Assembly: GCF_038024035.1 (NCBI RefSeq)
Contig: NZ_CP150664.1
Coordinates: 248,001-312,000 of the forward strand
DNA from: Polaribacter pacificus
GTDB taxonomy: Bacteria > Bacteroidota > Bacteroidia > Flavobacteriales > Flavobacteriaceae
Reading direction: 5' to 3'
DNA length: 64,000 nucleotides
Shown here: one piece after another, positions 1 to 8,704 of the stretch
How the letters are laid out: the number at the start of each line of letters is the position of its first letter
Position numbering within the stretch: position 1 is the stretch's first letter
The notes under the pieces: model-generated
The model's database searches: none
The model's input: the letters and a program-made list of their open reading frames with translations, nothing else
What the model was told of the DNA's origin: nothing
Translations under genes and position numbers: made by a program

Positions 1-456
1 GCTTGTTAGCTTTGAGTGTGTTTCATTTAATAATAAGACTAGTTTTTCATTGAGGTCTAGTAATTGACGTGTAGTGTATTGAGCATTCTTAATGTTTAGA
101 TTCTTAGCAAGGGGTTCTCTAAAATAATTAAATCCCCAAAAGAGATAAAAGCATCCGTAGAGCACAGAAAATAATGCGGTAATTTGTAGCGTTTTTATGA
201 GTGTTTTTTTAAATTTACTTCCAATAATTTGCAGTAATTTATAAAACAAAAACAAGATAAGCCCAAAAATCAATACATCGCCCATAGAAAAGGGCATCCA
301 ACCAAATAACACTCTTAAAAAACGACTGATGTGTGGGTACATACCATTCGAATATACCTGCTCAATATGTTGAGGGTATTTTGAAAACCACTGCACCAAA
401 ACAATCTGAACAGGGAGGAGCAGGGTTAGTATTAAAAGTGTTTTTTTGCGTTTCAT
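1..456 (-). CDS. DUF3810 family membrane protein, 3' end missing
   Basis: This gene reads leftwards from an ATG at 456 and runs off the window edge, so only the first 152 codons are visible. The protein opens with a hydrophobic segment (residues about 5-22), then has a PHISRFLR...GWMPFSMGD stretch, a second membrane segment (about 58-72) and a third ending in FYLFWGFNYFRE. That order of motifs is characteristic of the DUF3810 family of Bacteroidota, whose function is unknown. It is divergent from dnaB. A minus-strand TATTTTTG at 462-469 ends only five bases before the ATG, so the transcript may have almost no leader. The family call is by recognition of motifs, and no biochemical role can be given. 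Confidence 0.8.
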   Translation of the reverse strand, partial: MKRKKTLLILTLLLPVQIVLVQWFSKYPQHIEQVYSNGMYPHISRFLRVLFGWMPFSMGDVLIFGLILFLFYKLLQIIGSKFKKTLIKTLQITALFSVLYGCFYLFWGFNYFREPLAKNLNIKNAQYTTRQLLDLNEKLVLLLNETHSKLTS

Positions 457-461
457 GGTTC

Positions 462-469
462 CAAAAATA
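462..469 (-). promoter_or_regulatory. Putative -7 element (TATTTTTG) for the DUF3810 gene
   Basis: Read on the minus strand this is a perfect TAnnTTTG, the Bacteroidota sigma -7 element. It is followed by GAACC and then the ATG. No good TTG box was seen at the usual distance upstream, so support is the -7 match and its position. Confidence 0.4.
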
Positions 470-501
470 ATCAATATATTGAATCTTGAGTGTTTATCAA
501 C

Positions 502-521
502 AGGTTAATAACAATTAACCT
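502..521. promoter_or_regulatory. Perfect inverted repeat between DUF3810 gene and dnaB
   Basis: AGGTTAAT and its exact reverse complement ATTAACCT are separated by AACA. The repeat sits midway in the divergent 136-bp spacer between the DUF3810 gene and dnaB. It could be an operator or a small hairpin. No T-tract follows, so it is not an obvious terminator. Confidence 0.35.
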
Positions 522-579
522 TTCATTTTTGTGCATAAAGAAATTAAAAAACTGTACAGTAAGTATCAACCTAAAAAAC

Positions 580-587
580 TACATTTG
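580..587 (+). promoter_or_regulatory. Putative -7 element (TACATTTG) for dnaB
   Basis: TACATTTG matches TAnnTTTG exactly and ends five bases before the dnaB ATG. If used, transcription would begin at or next to the start codon, giving a nearly leaderless mRNA. No convincing TTG is present about 20 bases upstream. Confidence 0.45.
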
Positions 588-592
588 CTTTC

Positions 593-2104
593 ATGGAAGA
601 AACAAAATTTATACCTGGAAAACGGATAGATAAAGCCCGAATTATTGGCTTGGAAAAAGGAAAATTACCTCCACAGGCGATTGATTTTGAAGTAGCAGTA
701 TTAGGGGCGATGATGATTGATAAGAAGGGGATTGATGATGTAATTGACATTCTTCATCCTGATGCTTTTTACGATAAAAGACATCAAGAAATCTATGCTG
801 CCATTTATACCTTGTTTCAGAATTCTGAGCCTACAGATTTGCTAACAGTTTCTGCTCAATTGCGGAAAGATGGAAAGCTAGACTTAGTCGGAGGAGATTT
901 TTACCTGATCAACCTAACGCAAAAAGTAGCCTCATCTGCACATATAGAATACCACGCCAGAATTATTTTACAGAAATACATTCAACGAAAATTAATTTCC
1001 ATTTCAAGTGATATCATAGAAAGCGCTTATGATGAAACCATGGATGTGTTTGATCTACTAGATGAAGCCGAAGCAAAACTCTTTGAAGTAACTCAAGGAA
1101 ATCTAAAAAAGGGATCTGAAGACGCAGGAGATCTTGTAAAGCAGGCCCTAAGAAAGATTCAAGATATTTCTAATCAAGAAGGGATGAGTGGTCTGGCTAC
1201 CGGATTCTCTAAACTAGATGCGCTAACCTCTGGTTGGCAACCTTCTGATTTAATTATTATTGCTGCTCGTCCGGGTATGGGTAAGACCGCCTTTGTTATT
1301 TCTATGGCAAAAAATATGGCCATAGATTTTGGACATGCAGTTGCCTTATTCTCACTAGAGATGTCATCTGTACAGTTAATTACACGTATGATTTCTTCAG
1401 AAACTGGATTGACTTCAGAAAAACTGCGTAAAGGAAATTTAGAAGCACATGAGTGGGAGCAGCTTAATGTAAAAGTTAAGAAACTATCAGATGCACCTAT
1501 TTATATAGATGATACACCCTCACTGTCTATTTTTGATCTAAGAGCAAAAGCCCGACGTTTGGTTTCGCAACACGGTGTTCGAATTATCGTGATTGATTAT
1601 TTACAGTTGATGACAGCTGGAGGTTCTGGTAAAGGTGGAGGAAATCGTGAGCAAGAAATTTCTACAATTTCTAGAAACTTAAAAGCCTTGGCCAAAGAAT
1701 TAGAAGTACCTGTTATTGCCTTATCACAATTGTCTCGTGCGGTAGAAACCCGTGGAGGAAGCAAACGACCTTTGTTATCTGATTTACGTGAGTCTGGAGC
1801 TATTGAGCAGGATGCAGATATCGTATCATTTATTTTCCGTCCAGAGTATTATGGTGTTACAGAATGGGATGATGATGAGCATACCTCTTGTGAAGGACAA
1901 GGAGAGTTTATCGTAGCCAAACACCGTAATGGTGGTTTGGAGAATATTCGCCTTAAATTTACTGGACATTTGGCTAAATTCTCAGATTTAGAAGAAGGCT
2001 TTAGCAGTGAGTTTCAATCAAAAATGAATGTAACTCCTGATCAGTTTAGCAGCCCTCAAGATGCCTTTGGCTCTGAAGAAGATGATGATATGATGCCTTT
2101 TTAA
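593..2104 (+). CDS. dnaB: Replicative DNA helicase DnaB
   Basis: DnaB is the hexameric 5'-3' helicase that unwinds the chromosome ahead of the replisome and binds primase. The 503-residue protein has the N-terminal helical domain (about residues 25-125, opening KLPPQAIDFEVAVLGAMM) and a linker. The RecA-like domain starts near 200 with the Walker A loop RPGMGKTA (226-233). Later come IIVIDYLQLM (Walker B), SQLSRAVE and LRESGAIEQDAD, all DnaB signatures. Length is normal and the ATPase core is uninterrupted, so there is no intein. The C-terminal tail is acidic (SEEDDDMMPF). It stands alone, divergent from the DUF3810 gene. Identity is certain from motifs. Confidence 0.98.
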   Translation: MEETKFIPGKRIDKARIIGLEKGKLPPQAIDFEVAVLGAMMIDKKGIDDVIDILHPDAFYDKRHQEIYAAIYTLFQNSEPTDLLTVSAQLRKDGKLDLVGGDFYLINLTQKVASSAHIEYHARIILQKYIQRKLISISSDIIESAYDETMDVFDLLDEAEAKLFEVTQGNLKKGSEDAGDLVKQALRKIQDISNQEGMSGLATGFSKLDALTSGWQPSDLIIIAARPGMGKTAFVISMAKNMAIDFGHAVALFSLEMSSVQLITRMISSETGLTSEKLRKGNLEAHEWEQLNVKVKKLSDAPIYIDDTPSLSIFDLRAKARRLVSQHGVRIIVIDYLQLMTAGGSGKGGGNREQEISTISRNLKALAKELEVPVIALSQLSRAVETRGGSKRPLLSDLRESGAIEQDADIVSFIFRPEYYGVTEWDDDEHTSCEGQGEFIVAKHRNGGLENIRLKFTGHLAKFSDLEEGFSSEFQSKMNVTPDQFSSPQDAFGSEEDDDMMPF

Positions 2105-2140
2105 CCAGCAAATAAGCACCTAGTTTTTAAAATAAATTTA

Positions 2141-3400
2141 TTGAAAAGATATATTTCCATACTCTCATTTTTATTGCTAACCAATTCTATTTGGGCATCC
2201 TTTATTTACATTCCGATGAGTGCAGAGAATCAGAAAAATCATCTTAAGGCTTATGGGATCGTATTTTATTCGTTAGAAAAAGGAATCAAAGCAAAATGGC
2301 TACTCAATTATGATGGTGGTGCGTTCTTAATTGAGCACAGTGCTTCCATAGAAAAAGAAAGTCAAATTAGAGGAGTTTCTTATCAGATAATCTCAGATGC
2401 AAAAGCCCAATTAATACTCCAAGAAATCGCTTCGCCTTCTAAAAATCAAGAAGCTGTTACTCTAGAGAAGGCACCAAAAATTGCCGTTTACTCTCCCAAA
2501 GATAAAATGCCTTGGGATGATGCTGTAACAATGGTTTTAAAATATGCAGAGATCCCTTTTGATGTAATTTATGATGAAGAGGTACTTTCTGATCAATTGG
2601 TAAAATATGAATGGTTGCATTTGCACCACGAAGATTTTACTGGGCAGTACGGTCGTTTTTATGGGTCTTTTAGGACCACTCCCTGGTATATAGAAAGTAA
2701 ATTAGCAGCAGAAGTCTTGGCTAAAAAGTTAGGCTATCAGAAAGTCTCTCAAGAAAAATTAGCAGTTTCTAAAAAGATTAGAGATTTTGTTTACGGAGGA
2801 GGTTTTATGTTTGCTATGTGTTCTGCAACAGATAGTTTTGATATTGCGCTTTCGGCCGAAGGTGTAGACATTGCAGAAGCCATGTTTGATGGAGATCCTT
2901 CAGAGCCAAATTATCAAGAGAAGTTAAACTTTAACAACACCTTTGCCTTTGAAAATTATACCTTGGTTAGAAATCCAGAAACCTATGAGTTTTCTTCTAT
3001 AGATATGACCACCAAACGAAGAATTCCTAAAACATCTGATTATTTTACCTTGCAAGAATACTCAGCAAAATGGGATCAGGTACCTACCATGTTAACCCAA
3101 AATCACACACAATTGGTAAAGGGTTTTATGGGGCAAACCACAGCCTTTGATAGAAACACAATCAAAGCAACGGTATTGGTTATGGCAGAAAATAAAACCA
3201 ATCGAGAGGCCAGATATATTCATGGAACCAAAGGGAAGGGGATGTTTACTTTTTACGGGGGACATGATCCAGAAGATTACCAACACCGCGTTGGAGACCC
3301 TAAAACGGAATTGGATTTGCATCCAAACTCACCAGGGTATCGTTTGATATTAAACAATGTGTTGTTTCCTGCAGCTAAAAAGAAAGAGCAAAAAACCTAG
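2141..3400 (+). CDS. Conserved exported protein of flavobacteria, often labelled asparagine synthetase B
   Basis: The protein has 419 residues and starts at TTG. The next in-frame ATG would remove the signal peptide MKRYISILSFLLLTNSIWA, so the TTG is preferred. It matches by eye a conserved family found next to dnaB in flavobacteria that databases tend to call asparagine synthetase B. I see neither an N-terminal catalytic cysteine nor the SGGxDS pyrophosphatase loop of that enzyme, so the name looks wrong. Conserved blocks include LKAYGI, LLNYDGGAFLIEH, HLHHEDFTGQYG, GGGFMFAMC and FTFYGGHDPEDYQH. The ATDSFDIALSAEG and GGHDPE parts resemble glutamine-amidotransferase-like flavodoxin folds, but that is only an inference. 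It ends one base before the convergent regulator gene. Confidence 0.75.
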   Translation: MKRYISILSFLLLTNSIWASFIYIPMSAENQKNHLKAYGIVFYSLEKGIKAKWLLNYDGGAFLIEHSASIEKESQIRGVSYQIISDAKAQLILQEIASPSKNQEAVTLEKAPKIAVYSPKDKMPWDDAVTMVLKYAEIPFDVIYDEEVLSDQLVKYEWLHLHHEDFTGQYGRFYGSFRTTPWYIESKLAAEVLAKKLGYQKVSQEKLAVSKKIRDFVYGGGFMFAMCSATDSFDIALSAEGVDIAEAMFDGDPSEPNYQEKLNFNNTFAFENYTLVRNPETYEFSSIDMTTKRRIPKTSDYFTLQEYSAKWDQVPTMLTQNHTQLVKGFMGQTTAFDRNTIKATVLVMAENKTNREARYIHGTKGKGMFTFYGGHDPEDYQHRVGDPKTELDLHPNSPGYRLILNNVLFPAAKKKEQKT

Positions 3401-3401
3401 C

Positions 3402-5093
3402 CTAAAATTTTTCAAACTCTGTGATAAAAAACGAAGCTTTGATACCCGTATGCTTGTAAAAAGCTTTGGTAAAAGCTTCTGTACTTTTAAAACCAACTTC
3501 TTCTCCAATAGCCTTATGTGTGTATTTTCTAAAAACACGATCAGTTTTTAAACGCTCTACAGCATAATCGATTCGGAGTTTGTTAATATAATTACGAAAA
3601 GACTGTTTTTTATATTGATTGATCACCTTAGAAAGATAACTAGAATTTGTATGAAAGCTCTTTGCTAATGATGGCAAGGTTATTTTTTTTGACAGGTATT
3701 TATGATTTTTCTCAAACAGGTCCAAACACTGTAGCAGTTCTGTGACGACCTCTTCTGGAAGGTCGTTTCCATATTCAATAGCTTGCTCTTCGGCATTTGA
3801 TTCTCCGGTCTTCTGACTATTGATAAGTGAGGTAAACCGCTTTTTATAAACCTTATTTCTACGGGCCTGGTAAGCAAAGTACAGTATAAAAACAAGGCTA
3901 ATGACCCCTATGCCCATCAACCATTTTTTAGTTGTGGTCAAGCGATTTTCTAAACGATTCACCAAGGCTTTACGTTCTTCGAGCAGCTTAGGGATGTCGT
4001 AGTTGTTGGTTAAGTTTTTACGCATTTTTAGCGCATTTGAATTTAGTGCGCTATCCACACGAATGTATTTGTTGATGTACTCCAATTCTTTATGATCGTT
4101 TTTTTGCGCTCTGTAATGGGCAATTAAACCTTTATAGGCGGATCTTTGGCTTGAGTGATAAAACTTGTTTTTTTTATAAAGTGAATCAATTTTTAGCGCA
4201 TAGACTATGGCTTTTTGATTGTTTCCAGTTTCCTCATAAGCTTGTTGAAGAAAGTTGTAACATGCTGATGCTAAATTGTAGTTTTGATCATTTAACAAGC
4301 CTGGTAAGGATTTTTTAAAATTCACGATAGCTTCAGTGTAGTTCTTTTTGAGGTATTCAATTTTTGCTTTATGATATATAGTGTAACTAACTAATGAAGT
4401 GTTATTCGATTTTAGAAGTAATTCACGTACCTTTTTATTATAGTAGCTTGCTGAATCATACTCATTTAGTTTAATAAAAGAAATGGTTATATTAATTAAT
4501 AATGAATGATAATTATTGTCATTTTCAGTATTTTTGTTTTTATAGTTGTTGTATAATTCTTTAAATAGTTTTAAAGCAGCTTTATTGTCTTCATTTATTG
4601 ATTTTAATAAAGCTAATCTTTGGATGGCAACAAACTTAACTTCTTCATTTTGATTTGTTATGCTACTGTTTTTTGCCTTGATATAATAACTCAATGCTAA
4701 ATCGTATTTACCTCTGTTATAATAATAATCGCCTAACTCTAAATATGGCAAGGCAGGGTATTTTTTGTTGTTTGTTTTTTGATATTTGTTAATGATTTCG
4801 GTGAGGTAATTAATATAGTAACTGGGGTCTTTGGTGACATCGCTTAAAAAGTAATAACCATTTGCTATCTCCATTGTGTCTTGAGCTAAAGTTGCTTTTG
4901 TTAAATAAGCTTTTGCGTATATAATCGCTTTTAGAGAATCTGATTTAGAAGCATAGAACTTCTCTGACAATTGTCGGTAGCTATATGCTTTTAAACTGTC
5001 ATTGACTTCTGTCTTGGTTTGAGCAGGCAAAAAATTGCTTGCGCTAAAAAGGAACATAATAAAAAGCGTCCTTGGGAGGAAGAGCTTTTTCAT
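3402..5093 (-). CDS. TPR-containing AraC-type transcriptional regulator, membrane-anchored
   Basis: The 563-residue protein starts with a signal-like hydrophobic segment (residues about 5-24). A long helical array of tetratricopeptide repeats follows (about 30-370; for example PYLELGDYYYNRGKYDLALSYY). A transmembrane helix lies near 395-412 (WLMGIGVISLVFILYFAY). A C-terminal AraC/HTH_18 domain occupies about 460-560 (SYLSKVINQYKKQSFRNYIN and AIGEEVGFKSTEAFTKAFYKHTG). This is the common Bacteroidota design in which periplasmic TPRs face outward and the DNA-binding domain faces the cytoplasm. What it senses and controls is unknown. It lies alone and convergent with the exported-protein gene. 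A minus-strand TATTTTTG at 5116-5123 may be its promoter. Confidence 0.85.
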   Translation of the reverse strand: MKKLFLPRTLFIMFLFSASNFLPAQTKTEVNDSLKAYSYRQLSEKFYASKSDSLKAIIYAKAYLTKATLAQDTMEIANGYYFLSDVTKDPSYYINYLTEIINKYQKTNNKKYPALPYLELGDYYYNRGKYDLALSYYIKAKNSSITNQNEEVKFVAIQRLALLKSINEDNKAALKLFKELYNNYKNKNTENDNNYHSLLINITISFIKLNEYDSASYYNKKVRELLLKSNNTSLVSYTIYHKAKIEYLKKNYTEAIVNFKKSLPGLLNDQNYNLASACYNFLQQAYEETGNNQKAIVYALKIDSLYKKNKFYHSSQRSAYKGLIAHYRAQKNDHKELEYINKYIRVDSALNSNALKMRKNLTNNYDIPKLLEERKALVNRLENRLTTTKKWLMGIGVISLVFILYFAYQARRNKVYKKRFTSLINSQKTGESNAEEQAIEYGNDLPEEVVTELLQCLDLFEKNHKYLSKKITLPSLAKSFHTNSSYLSKVINQYKKQSFRNYINKLRIDYAVERLKTDRVFRKYTHKAIGEEVGFKSTEAFTKAFYKHTGIKASFFITEFEKF

Positions 5094-5427
5094 AGTAAAG
5101 GTATTTAGGGTTAATCAAAAATACTGATTTTGTAAGTATTCTTTTTGTTTTTAATAATATTCACAGGTTTTGAGGCTATTTAGTACCCTGTTTTTATAAA
5201 ATCAGTACTGTAATTTTTAAGGCTACTATGTTGTTTTTTTGTATTTAACGTACTGGTAATTAGTTGTTTTTGTCTTTTGTGAAGTGTTAGGAATGATTTT
5301 TTTTAAAAAAAAGTACTAAAACAACTGTTCTTGCTTTTTTGTGGTTAAGATTGTTAATAAAATTGAAAAATGACTTTGTAAAATCCTTTTGAATGGATTA
5401 CTTTTGTCTGCTACAAACACAACATTC
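5094..5427. other. 333-bp intergenic region between divergent genes
   Basis: This holds the promoters of the divergent regulator and transketolase genes. TACTGATTTT at 5122-5131 is repeated inverted as AAAATCAGTA at 5198-5207, which could be a binding site for the adjacent AraC-type regulator (inference). A T8A8 block lies at 5297-5312. No gene is apparent. Confidence 0.6.
5375..5406 (+). promoter_or_regulatory. Transketolase promoter
   Basis: TTTG at 5375-5378 is followed after 20 bases by TACTTTTG at 5399-5406, a full match to the Bacteroidota consensus. Transcription would begin near 5412. This rules out the upstream in-frame start at 5389 and supports the ATG at 5428. Confidence 0.75.
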
Positions 5428-6276
5428 ATGTCTACAACTATAGAACGATTAGAGATTTTTACCCAACAAGTACGAAGAGATATTTTACGCATGGTACACG
5501 CTGTTAATTCAGGGCATCCAGGTGGGTCTTTAGGCTGTGCAGAATTTATTACTGCATTGTATCAAGAAATTATGGAATACTCTACTGAGTTTACCATGGA
5601 TGGTAAAAATGAAGACTTGTTCTTTTTATCAAATGGTCATATTTCTCCAGTTTTTTATAGTGTTTTAGCACATACGGGCTTTTTCCCAGTAGAAGAGCTT
5701 GCTAGTTTTAGAAAATTAAACTCTCGTTTGCAAGGACATCCAACCACCCATGAAGGTCTAGAAGGAATTAGAATTGCATCTGGTTCTTTAGGACAAGGAA
5801 TGAGTGTTGGAATCGGGGCTGCAGAAGCAAAAAAATTAAATAAGGATAGCCACTTGGTTTATACCTTACACGGTGATGGTGAATTGCAAGAAGGTCAAAT
5901 TTGGGAATCTGCCATGTACGCATCAGCAAAAAAGATTGACAATTTAATCTCAACTGTAGATTTAAACGGTAAGCAAATTGATGGAGCAACTGATGATGTA
6001 TTGCCAATGGGAAGCATTAGAGCTAAATTTGAGGCTTTTGGTTGGGATGTTTTAGATATTAAAGAAGGGAATTCTATGAAAGCGATACTAGAGGGTATGG
6101 CTGATGCAAAATCTAGAACCGGAAAAGGCAAGCCAGTTTGTGTTTTATTACACACAGAAATGGGGAACGGTGTAGACTTTATGATGCACACACATGCTTG
6201 GCATGGTAAAGCGCCTAACGATGAGCAATTAGAATCAGCGTTGGCTCAAAACCCAGAAACTTTAGGAGATTACTAA
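5428..6276 (+). CDS. Transketolase, N-terminal (TPP-binding) subunit
   Basis: Transketolase moves two-carbon units between sugar phosphates in the pentose phosphate pathway. In many Bacteroidota it is split into two polypeptides. This 282-residue protein is the N-terminal half: HPGGSLGCAEF, SNGHISPV, QGHPTTHEG, ASGSLGQG, and the thiamine-diphosphate motif GDGELQEGQ ending at DLN. The ATG at 5428 was chosen because the promoter overlaps the earlier in-frame start and because homologues begin at this point. It ends in the usual TLGDY. The partner half, with the transketolase pyrimidine-binding and C-terminal domains, normally follows directly in flavobacteria. Here the next gene is bshA and no partner is seen in the window. 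Confidence 0.93.
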   Translation: MSTTIERLEIFTQQVRRDILRMVHAVNSGHPGGSLGCAEFITALYQEIMEYSTEFTMDGKNEDLFFLSNGHISPVFYSVLAHTGFFPVEELASFRKLNSRLQGHPTTHEGLEGIRIASGSLGQGMSVGIGAAEAKKLNKDSHLVYTLHGDGELQEGQIWESAMYASAKKIDNLISTVDLNGKQIDGATDDVLPMGSIRAKFEAFGWDVLDIKEGNSMKAILEGMADAKSRTGKGKPVCVLLHTEMGNGVDFMMHTHAWHGKAPNDEQLESALAQNPETLGDY

Positions 6277-6309
6277 TTCTGAATTTACTTTAGAAACTTT
6301 ATAAATTTA

Positions 6310-6336
6310 ATCCTGCACATCGTGTGGGATTTTTTT
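6310..6336 (+). terminator. Probable terminator after the transketolase gene
   Basis: ATCC and CACA pair with TGTG and GGAT around a TCG loop, with a two-base bulge, and a run of seven Ts follows. It lies 34 bases after the stop. Confidence 0.55.
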
Positions 6337-6419
6337 ATGAATAATTTTCGCAACAATAAAAAAACATCTGTAAGTAAAAAAGTATCTTTACGTCAGAGAG
6401 ATTAGAAGATAAATAAATT

Positions 6420-7550
6420 ATGAGAATAGGTATCGTATGTTATCCAACCTTTGGTGGGAGTGGGGTTGTTGCAACAGAATTAGGAATGGCCTTGGCTGAC
6501 AATGGTCATGAAGTACATTTTATCACCTACAACCAACCTGTTCGCCTGGATTTTATTTCTCATAATTTGCACTTTCATGAAGTGATCATGGAAGAATATC
6601 CACTGTTTCAGTACCAGCCCTATGAGCTGGCCTTGTCAACTAGGATGGTAGAGGTGGTAGAAAAGCATCAATTAGAGATCTTGCATGTGCATTACGCCAT
6701 TCCACATGCTTATGCGGCTTATATGGCCAAGCAAATGCTTAAAGAAAAAGGCATAGATATTAAGGTGGTGACCACCTTGCACGGAACTGATATTACCTTA
6801 GTTGGAAGTCATCCAAGTTATAAGACAGCCGTAGCGTTTAGCATTAACCACTCAGATGTAGTTACCGCAGTTTCTAAAAGTTTAAAAGAAGACACCCTGC
6901 GCTTGTTTCATATTACCAATGAAATTAAAGTAGTTCACAACTTTATTGATATAGATAAGTACCTTAAAGAGAGCCATGGTGAATGTCAAAGAATCGCATT
7001 GGCTGAGCCTGAAGAACGCATTTTAACACATGTGAGTAATTTTAGACCCGTAAAAAGAACACAAGATGTGATTAAAATTTTTGAGCGGGTTCAAAAAACA
7101 GTCCCTTCAAAATTATTAATGGTCGGAGATGGACCTGAAAAAAGAAATGCAGAATTGTTGGCAAAGAAATTGGGTATTTATGACAAAGTTATTTTCTTAG
7201 GGAACAGCAATGAAGTTGCAAAAATACTCTGCTATACAGATGTCTTTATTTTACCTTCTGAAACAGAGAGTTTTGGATTGGCAGCTTTAGAGGCTATGGC
7301 AGCAGAAACCCCTGTAATATCAACAAATTCAGGAGGGCTTCCAGAGGTTAATGTTCATGGAGTTACCGGATTTTTAAGCCCTATAGGTGATATTGAAGAC
7401 ATGGCTAATAATACCTTAACCATCCTTAAAAATGATGAAACTCTAGAGCGTTTTAAAAGCAATGCAAAGAATCACGCTAAGAAATTCTCACTAAAGAATA
7501 TCTTACCGATTTATGAAGAAATCTACGAATCGCTAAGAGTAAAAGTTTAA
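6420..7550 (+). CDS. bshA: N-acetyl-alpha-D-glucosaminyl L-malate synthase BshA
   Basis: BshA transfers GlcNAc from UDP-GlcNAc to L-malate, the first step of bacillithiol synthesis. The 376-residue protein is a GT-B glycosyltransferase of family GT4. It begins MRIGIVCYPTFGGSGVVATE, with the glycine-rich acceptor loop, and carries LHGTDITLVG, VSNFRPVKR and the EX7E motif in ETESFGLAALEAMA. These are typical of BshA and extend over the full expected length. A near-consensus -7 element TATCTTTA lies at 6383-6390. Its stop codon overlaps the stop of convergent aroB within TTAA. Other bacillithiol genes (bshB, bshC) are not in this window. Confidence 0.93.
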   Translation: MRIGIVCYPTFGGSGVVATELGMALADNGHEVHFITYNQPVRLDFISHNLHFHEVIMEEYPLFQYQPYELALSTRMVEVVEKHQLEILHVHYAIPHAYAAYMAKQMLKEKGIDIKVVTTLHGTDITLVGSHPSYKTAVAFSINHSDVVTAVSKSLKEDTLRLFHITNEIKVVHNFIDIDKYLKESHGECQRIALAEPEERILTHVSNFRPVKRTQDVIKIFERVQKTVPSKLLMVGDGPEKRNAELLAKKLGIYDKVIFLGNSNEVAKILCYTDVFILPSETESFGLAALEAMAAETPVISTNSGGLPEVNVHGVTGFLSPIGDIEDMANNTLTILKNDETLERFKSNAKNHAKKFSLKNILPIYEEIYESLRVKV

Positions 7551-8605
7551 GACCTGTAATAATTTAGACTCGCAATGATTAAATCTTCAGGAACTTTACA
7601 GTCAATTTCGTATTTTTCTATATCATTTAAGAGTACAAAATTTACCTGACCTCCGTTGTTTTTTTTGTCGTGCTTTAACAGATCCATAATAGCGCTGTAT
7701 TCACGGGTGTCAATAGGTATTTTTCCATAAATAGAAAGAATCATTTCTTTAAACTCTTGGAGCTCTGACTTAGGAAAATCAAACAAGACACTAGAGATGT
7801 AAGTCTCACAAACCATTCCTATTGCAATGGCTTCACCATGGGTTAAATTTTCTTTCTCCTGAGATTCTAAAAAATAAGACTCAACAGCATGGCCGATGGT
7901 ATGTCCAAAATTTAAAATCTTTCGAAGGTGCTTTTCTTTAGGATCCTGTAAAACAACCTCATTTTTTATCTCAATAGATTTGTGAATTAATTTAGTAATA
8001 TTGAGTTTGTTGTTCTTCTTTATTTGTTGGTATAAGTTTTGGTCATACGTAATGCCATACTTAATTATTTCTGCTGTTCCAGATCTAATTTCACGCGCTG
8101 TAACAGTCTCTAAATACTCGGGATCCACCAAAACCATTTGAGGATTGGCAAAAAGCCCTATTTGGTTTTTTAAAACACCCAAATCTACTCCTGTTTTACC
8201 GCCAACCGAAGCATCAACCATACTTAGCAATGTGGTAGGTACATTGATAAAATCAATACCTCTTTTGTAAGTAGCAGCCACAAAACCTCCAAGATCAGTA
8301 ATCACACCACCACCCAAAGTAATTAGCACACTGTGACGATCTGCATTTAGCTCTGTTAAAGCACTCCAAACACCCATACATGTTTCTAAGTTTTTATGAA
8401 TTTCTCCAGCTTCAATTTCTATGACTTCTATAGGCAGATCTGTATGTAAATTTGCCATAAATTTTGGATAGCAATATTCCATTGTGTTTTCATCAACCAA
8501 TATAAAGAGAGATGAATAGGTATTTTGTGCTAATATGGTTTCAAGTGATTTGTATCCAAGTTCCTGAAAATGAATAGGGTAGCTACTGGCTTGTATTGAT
8601 TTCAT
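7547..8605 (-). CDS. aroB: 3-dehydroquinate synthase
   Basis: AroB converts DAHP to 3-dehydroquinate in the shikimate pathway, using NAD and a divalent metal. The 352-residue protein shows the NAD-binding and catalytic block LGGGVITDLGGFVAATYKRG. It also has PTTLLSMVDASVGGKTGVDL, the metal ligands in SGTAEIIKYG and ILNFGHTIGHAVE (two His), and HGEAIAIGM. Length and order are normal for the family. It is a single gene on the minus strand, divergent from the proline dehydrogenase gene. Its terminal TAA overlaps that of bshA, with no space for separate terminators. Confidence 0.97.
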   Translation of the reverse strand: MKSIQASSYPIHFQELGYKSLETILAQNTYSSLFILVDENTMEYCYPKFMANLHTDLPIEVIEIEAGEIHKNLETCMGVWSALTELNADRHSVLITLGGGVITDLGGFVAATYKRGIDFINVPTTLLSMVDASVGGKTGVDLGVLKNQIGLFANPQMVLVDPEYLETVTAREIRSGTAEIIKYGITYDQNLYQQIKKNNKLNITKLIHKSIEIKNEVVLQDPKEKHLRKILNFGHTIGHAVESYFLESQEKENLTHGEAIAIGMVCETYISSVLFDFPKSELQEFKEMILSIYGKIPIDTREYSAIMDLLKHDKKNNGGQVNFVLLNDIEKYEIDCKVPEDLIIASLNYYRS

Positions 8606-8642
8606 TGCGTGTTAATTATCTGCGCAAAATACATAGAAAATA

Positions 8643-8673
8643 TTGAATTATTTGGGCTTTGTACCTATCTTTG
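8643..8673 (+). promoter_or_regulatory. Proline dehydrogenase promoter
   Basis: TTG at 8643-8645 and TATCTTTG at 8666-8673 are 20 bases apart, matching the Bacteroidota consensus. The position excludes the in-frame start at 8609 and fixes translation at the ATG at 8705. Confidence 0.75.
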
Positions 8674-8704
8674 TTGCCATAAATTTTTTTTGAACGGTAT
8701 CGTT

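Noticed and set aside
593-2104. Intein or split in dnaB
   Set aside because: DnaB is a frequent intein host, but the ATPase core is continuous and of normal length.
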